Shown in pieces: positions 60,859-64,000 of a stretch of 64,000 nt of DNA (the first letter of the stretch is position 1; every line of letters starts with the position of its first letter). The DNA is taken from NCBI GenBank assembly GCA_031373255.1, contig JANMMJ010000193.1, forward strand, positions 1 to 64,000, given 5' to 3'. Below the pieces are notes generated by a model, which worked only from the letters and a program-made list of their open reading frames with translations, searched no databases and had not been told where the DNA came from. Both the position numbers and the translations under genes were made by a program. The stretch is from JANMMJ01 sp031373255. Its GTDB lineage: Bacteria > Pseudomonadota > Alphaproteobacteria > Rhizobiales > Aestuariivirgaceae.

Positions 60859-61803
60859 ATGGGGATGGAAATGCTGATACTCGCCGCGCGCCGGATAGCG
60901 TCCATGATCCTGATCATGCTGGTGATCTCGGTCCTGCTGTTTGTCTTTTTCGAAGGTGACAAGCTCAATCTCGCGATGCGGGTCCTGGGCCCGTACTCGC
61001 CCCCGGAAGGCCGCCTCCAGTGGCTTGCGGAGAATGGCTATAACCGGCCCCTCCTCGTGCGCTATTTCGCCTGGCTCGGTGGATTTCTTACCGGCAACTG
61101 GAACGAGTCCGCCCAGTTCAGCGCGCCAGTCTACGATTTCCTGCTGCCACGGCTGAAGAACACGGCGATACTCGGCGGACTGGTGTTTCTCTTCACGGTC
61201 TCCATCGCCCTGGTGCTGGGCGTGCTTTCCGGCATCAGCGAGGCGAGCCTGCGCGACCGCAGCATCAGCGTTCTTTCGATCCTGACCACGTCCATTCCGG
61301 AATTTGCATCCGCAACCTTCCTCGCGGCGATCTTCGTGTTCTGGCTCAACTGGCTGCCAGGGTCGTCATCATTCTCCAACGGTTTTTCGTGGGTGGAACT
61401 GGTCCTGCCGGTGCTGACGCTGGTGATCTATAATTTCGGCTACTACACGCGCATGACGCGGGCTTCGATGGCCGAGGTGATGTCATCGCAGTATGTGCGG
61501 ACTGCGGTTCTCAAGGGCCTGCCCTACAAGCGCGTGGTGCTGCGCCATGCGCTGCGCAACGCGCTGATCGCACCCTTCACGGTGATGATCCTGCAGCTGA
61601 ACTACCTGCTTTCGGGCGTGGTGGTGACGGAGGTGTTCTTCGCTTATGACGGTTACGGCAAGGCGCTCTACGACGCCGCCATGTTTGGCGATGTCTATCT
61701 CATCCTGGCAGGTGCGATGATCGCGGTGGTGGTCGCCGTCATGTCGCAATTCATCTCGGATATCGGCTACACCTATCTCAATCCGCGCATCAGGTTCGCC
61801 TGA
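60859..61803 (+). CDS. Oligopeptide/dipeptide-type ABC permease (DppB-like)
   Basis: A 314-aa inner-membrane permease with about six helices (first at about 10-28). The EAA-like loop YVRTAVLKGLPYKRVVLRHALRNALIAP faces the ATPase; the N-terminal cytoplasm-to-periplasm topology and the FEGDKLNLAMR region are typical of DppB/OppB. The ATG at 60859 is one of three near codons (1, 3, 5). It leads an operon with a second permease and a fused ATPase. No binding-protein gene is seen within the window. Confidence 0.92.
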   Translation: MGMEMLILAARRIASMILIMLVISVLLFVFFEGDKLNLAMRVLGPYSPPEGRLQWLAENGYNRPLLVRYFAWLGGFLTGNWNESAQFSAPVYDFLLPRLKNTAILGGLVFLFTVSIALVLGVLSGISEASLRDRSISVLSILTTSIPEFASATFLAAIFVFWLNWLPGSSSFSNGFSWVELVLPVLTLVIYNFGYYTRMTRASMAEVMSSQYVRTAVLKGLPYKRVVLRHALRNALIAPFTVMILQLNYLLSGVVVTEVFFAYDGYGKALYDAAMFGDVYLILAGAMIAVVVAVMSQFISDIGYTYLNPRIRFA

Positions 61804-61813
61804 GGAGAATGAC

Positions 61814-62755
61814 ATGACAGACATCGCGGCCTCTCCTCCACGCGCTTCCCGCCTTTGGCGCATCTTCAAGTCCGTCGGATTGCTGCGCGAGTCGCGCATC
61901 GGAATGTTCGGTATATTCCTGGTGCTGTTCTGGATCTTCATGGCGGTCTTTGCCGATCTGCTGCCGATCCGCGATCCGCTGGCGCAATCGGGGCCGGACC
62001 TTCTCAAGCCGTGGTTCTCGATTGGAGCCGATGGCGGCAATTACTGGCTGGGCACGGACGACAAGGGGCGCGATATTCTTTCGCGCCTCATCTTCGGTTC
62101 AAGGCTGGTGCTGTTCTGGTCGGCATTTGCGACGATCGTTGCCTACGCCGTCGGCATGATGATGGGCGTGGCCGCCGGCTACCGGGGCGGCTGGTGGGAC
62201 GAGATCATCTCGTTCATCGGCAATATCTTTTTGGCCTTCCCGCAGATGGTTCTCTACATCGTGATCCTGTCACAGCTCGGGCCGCAGTCGCCGGTCGGGG
62301 AATTGCTTGCGGCGCAGGGGTTCGATGCGGTCTGGGTCAAGGGCCTGACAATCGTGCTCGCCGTCATGTTCGCCACGGCGCCGCAAGTGGCGCGCATCGT
62401 GCGCGGCATCGTGCTGGACCTCAAGACGCGGGACTATGTCGCTGCGGCAGAGGTGCGGGGCGAGAGCCCGCTCTACATCATGATCGTCGAGCTTCTGCCG
62501 AATGCGCGGGGGCCGCTGATCGTCGATGCCTGCCTGCGATTGGGTTATGTGACTATCGCCATCGCGGCGCTGGGCTTCCTGGGGCTCGGCCTGCCGCCGC
62601 CCGATCCCGACTGGGGCAAGATGATCTCCGAGGTGCGCGGTTATGGCGCCCAGGCCTCAAACGCAATGATCTGGCCGGCCATCGCGATCTCGTCGCTGGT
62701 GCTCGGGCTCAATCTGCTGGCCGATGCACTCCGCGAAATTTCATTGAGGGATTGA
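61814..62755 (+). CDS. Oligopeptide/dipeptide-type ABC permease (DppC-like)
   Basis: A 313-aa permease. The N-terminal cytoplasmic tail leads into helix 1 (about 34-54); the middle carries GTDDKGRDILSRLIFGSRLVL, and the coupling loop YVAAAEVRGESPLYIMIVELLPNARGPLIVD follows. The GLGLPPPDPDWGKMISEVRGYG segment is family typical. It starts 10 nt after the DppB-like stop and forms a heterodimer with it. Confidence 0.93.
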   Translation: MTDIAASPPRASRLWRIFKSVGLLRESRIGMFGIFLVLFWIFMAVFADLLPIRDPLAQSGPDLLKPWFSIGADGGNYWLGTDDKGRDILSRLIFGSRLVLFWSAFATIVAYAVGMMMGVAAGYRGGWWDEIISFIGNIFLAFPQMVLYIVILSQLGPQSPVGELLAAQGFDAVWVKGLTIVLAVMFATAPQVARIVRGIVLDLKTRDYVAAAEVRGESPLYIMIVELLPNARGPLIVDACLRLGYVTIAIAALGFLGLGLPPPDPDWGKMISEVRGYGAQASNAMIWPAIAISSLVLGLNLLADALREISLRD

Positions 62756-62758
62756 GCC

Positions 62759-64000
62759 ATGGTGACGCCGGTTCTCGAATGCAAGGACGTCTCGATCTCC
62801 TACTACACCCGCGCCGGAGAGATCCCTGCCGTCTATGATTTCAACCTGACGGTCAACCCCGGAGAGGCTGTCGGCATCGTCGGCGAGTCGGGCTGCGGCA
62901 AGTCGACCGTGGCACTCGCCATCATGCAGTACATGGGCAAGAACGGTGCCATCACCAGCGGTGAAATCAAATTTCTCGGCCGCAACATGCGCGACATGAC
63001 GGAGGAGGAACTGCGCAAGATCCGCGGATCGCAGATCGCCATGGTGTACCAGGAGCCGATGGCGTCGCTCAATCCTTCCATGCTGGTGCGCGACCAGTTG
63101 ATCGAAGTGCCGATGATCCATGAAGGGATCGATGAGGCCGCAGCCACCAAGCGGGCCATCGAAATCCTCGACGCCGTCCGCCTTCCCGATCCGCAACGCA
63201 TTCTCGCCTCGTACCCGCACCAGCTTTCCGGCGGGCAACAACAGCGCGTGGTGATCGCCATGGCGCTGCTTTCCAATCCCAAACTCCTGCTGCTCGATGA
63301 GCCGACGACGGCGCTCGATGTGACGGTCGAGGCGGGTGTGGTCGAGCTGATCAAGGATATCGCCAAGCGCTTTGGCACTTCGATGATCTACATCTCGCAC
63401 AATCTGGGGCTCATTCTCGAAACCTGCGACCGCATCTGCGTCATGTATTCGGGGCAGTCGGTGGAACTCGGGTCGGTGAAGCAGGTGTTCGATCACATGC
63501 GGCACCCGTATACGCGGGGGCTCTTCTCCTCGATCCCGCTGCCAGGGACCGACAGGTTTTCGCGGCCGCTCGTACCGATCCCCGGACAATTGCCGTTGCC
63601 GCGCGACAGGCCGACGGGCTGCACGTTCGGACCCAGATGCACCTTTTTCGAAGCCGGGCGCTGCGACCTGCCGCAGCACATGGCGCCCGTTTCAGGTGAC
63701 GCCGGGCATCAGGTGCGCTGCGTGCGCTACGATGAAATCGACTGGGCCGCGCACCGGCCGAAAGGCCTCACCAGCGAGCCGATGAAGCCTGGAAAAGTCG
63801 TGCTGCAAGTGCGCGACATGAAGAAATATTATGAAATCCGCGACAACTCGCTTGCCGCGATGATTTCCGGCAAGGGTGTGCGATACGTCAAGGCCAACGA
63901 GAAGATCGATTTCGAGGCGCGGGAAGCGGAGACGGTGGCGATTGTCGGGGAATCCGGCTGCGGCAAGTCGACTTTCGCCAAGGTGCTGATGGGGCTTGAA
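62759..64000 (+). CDS. Fused DppD-DppF-type ABC ATPase (partial at right edge)
   Basis: The ATPase of the importer, cut by the window edge (414 codons visible). First domain: Walker A GESGCGKST (42-50), signature LSGGQQQR (about 156-163), Walker B LLLLDEPTTALD (from about 177), H-loop YISHN, then the oligopeptide-ATPase Cys motif GCTFGPRCTFFEAGRC. After a linker a second Walker A (about 398-406) begins, so two ATPases normally encoded by separate genes are joined. It starts 3 nt after the DppC-like stop. Confidence 0.92.
   Translation, partial: MVTPVLECKDVSISYYTRAGEIPAVYDFNLTVNPGEAVGIVGESGCGKSTVALAIMQYMGKNGAITSGEIKFLGRNMRDMTEEELRKIRGSQIAMVYQEPMASLNPSMLVRDQLIEVPMIHEGIDEAAATKRAIEILDAVRLPDPQRILASYPHQLSGGQQQRVVIAMALLSNPKLLLLDEPTTALDVTVEAGVVELIKDIAKRFGTSMIYISHNLGLILETCDRICVMYSGQSVELGSVKQVFDHMRHPYTRGLFSSIPLPGTDRFSRPLVPIPGQLPLPRDRPTGCTFGPRCTFFEAGRCDLPQHMAPVSGDAGHQVRCVRYDEIDWAAHRPKGLTSEPMKPGKVVLQVRDMKKYYEIRDNSLAAMISGKGVRYVKANEKIDFEAREAETVAIVGESGCGKSTFAKVLMGLE

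Noticed and set aside
1..64000. tRNA or rRNA genes, CRISPR arrays, transposases and phage genes
   Set aside because: No cloverleaf with a T-loop consensus, no regular repeat-spacer array and no transposase, integrase or phage structural proteins were found while reading both strands.

Overview
The window reads as chromosomal DNA from an alphaproteobacterium, most likely a member of the Hyphomicrobiales (Rhizobiales). Pointers are the high GC content, a DUF2093 protein, a class II DAHP synthase, the neighbourhood mutL / two M16 peptidases / small lipoprotein / lspA / ileS, a PleC-like kinase, and GANTC and CtrA-type (TTAA-N7-TTAAC) motifs in front of genes. No species is assigned. I see no tRNA, rRNA, CRISPR array, prophage or insertion sequence.

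Layout. 1-1806 is the C-terminal part of an RND efflux pump. 1836-3351 holds pssA and psd (phosphatidylethanolamine synthesis). 3485-9072 holds a YbjQ-like protein, an Atm1-type ABC exporter, a LysM/Ig-like envelope protein, a LOG-family protein and RarD. 9150-12382 is cimA (isoleucine branch) coupled to cysS. 12605-15826 carries a drug/metabolite exporter and an RTX/cadherin-type secreted protein behind an AT-rich spacer. 15900-21907 holds class II DAHP synthase, two small proteins, a 3-hydroxyacyl-CoA dehydrogenase, xseA and purD. 21891-27753 holds a LysR regulator with a divergent FMN-binding protein, an exported protein of unknown function, and a compact set of haloacetate dehalogenase-like hydrolase, APH-type kinase and patatin. 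27750-29536 is tadA, rluB and rsmD.

29572-38173 is a minus-strand block in which transcription runs ileS, lspA, lipoprotein, M16, M16, mutL. 38328-42957 is accessory: sulfotransferase-like protein, agmatinase family, DUF1326/DUF2182 pair, SnoaL-like and DUF1989 proteins. 42962-46657 is an ECF sigma/anti-sigma pair and a PleC-like histidine kinase. 46770-51521 is pepN, a YpfJ-type metallopeptidase and a ketopantoate reductase. 51602-55306 is nadE-gltX followed by a HicAB toxin-antitoxin module with a clear promoter and operator. 55315-58181 holds two glutathione transferases, a PhnD-like binding protein and an XRE regulator. 58388-60103 is a fatty acid desaturase and a glycosyltransferase. 60423-60716 is HU, and 60859 to the right edge is an oligopeptide-type ABC importer whose two ATPases are fused.

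The most notable signals are: (1) sharp AT-rich patches inside three aminoacyl-tRNA synthetase genes (cysS, ileS, gltX), in cysS together with an enlarged C-terminal region; (2) a perfect CtrA-type box plus two GANTC sites before HU, and a paired GANTC inverted repeat before the PleC-like kinase; (3) a palindromic operator sitting on the -35 box of hicAB; (4) several strong unassigned palindromes between genes (7446-7462, 20576-20614, 58341-58356); (5) an agmatinase-family enzyme near a lone DUF1989 protein, which may mean guanidine-type nitrogen metabolism.
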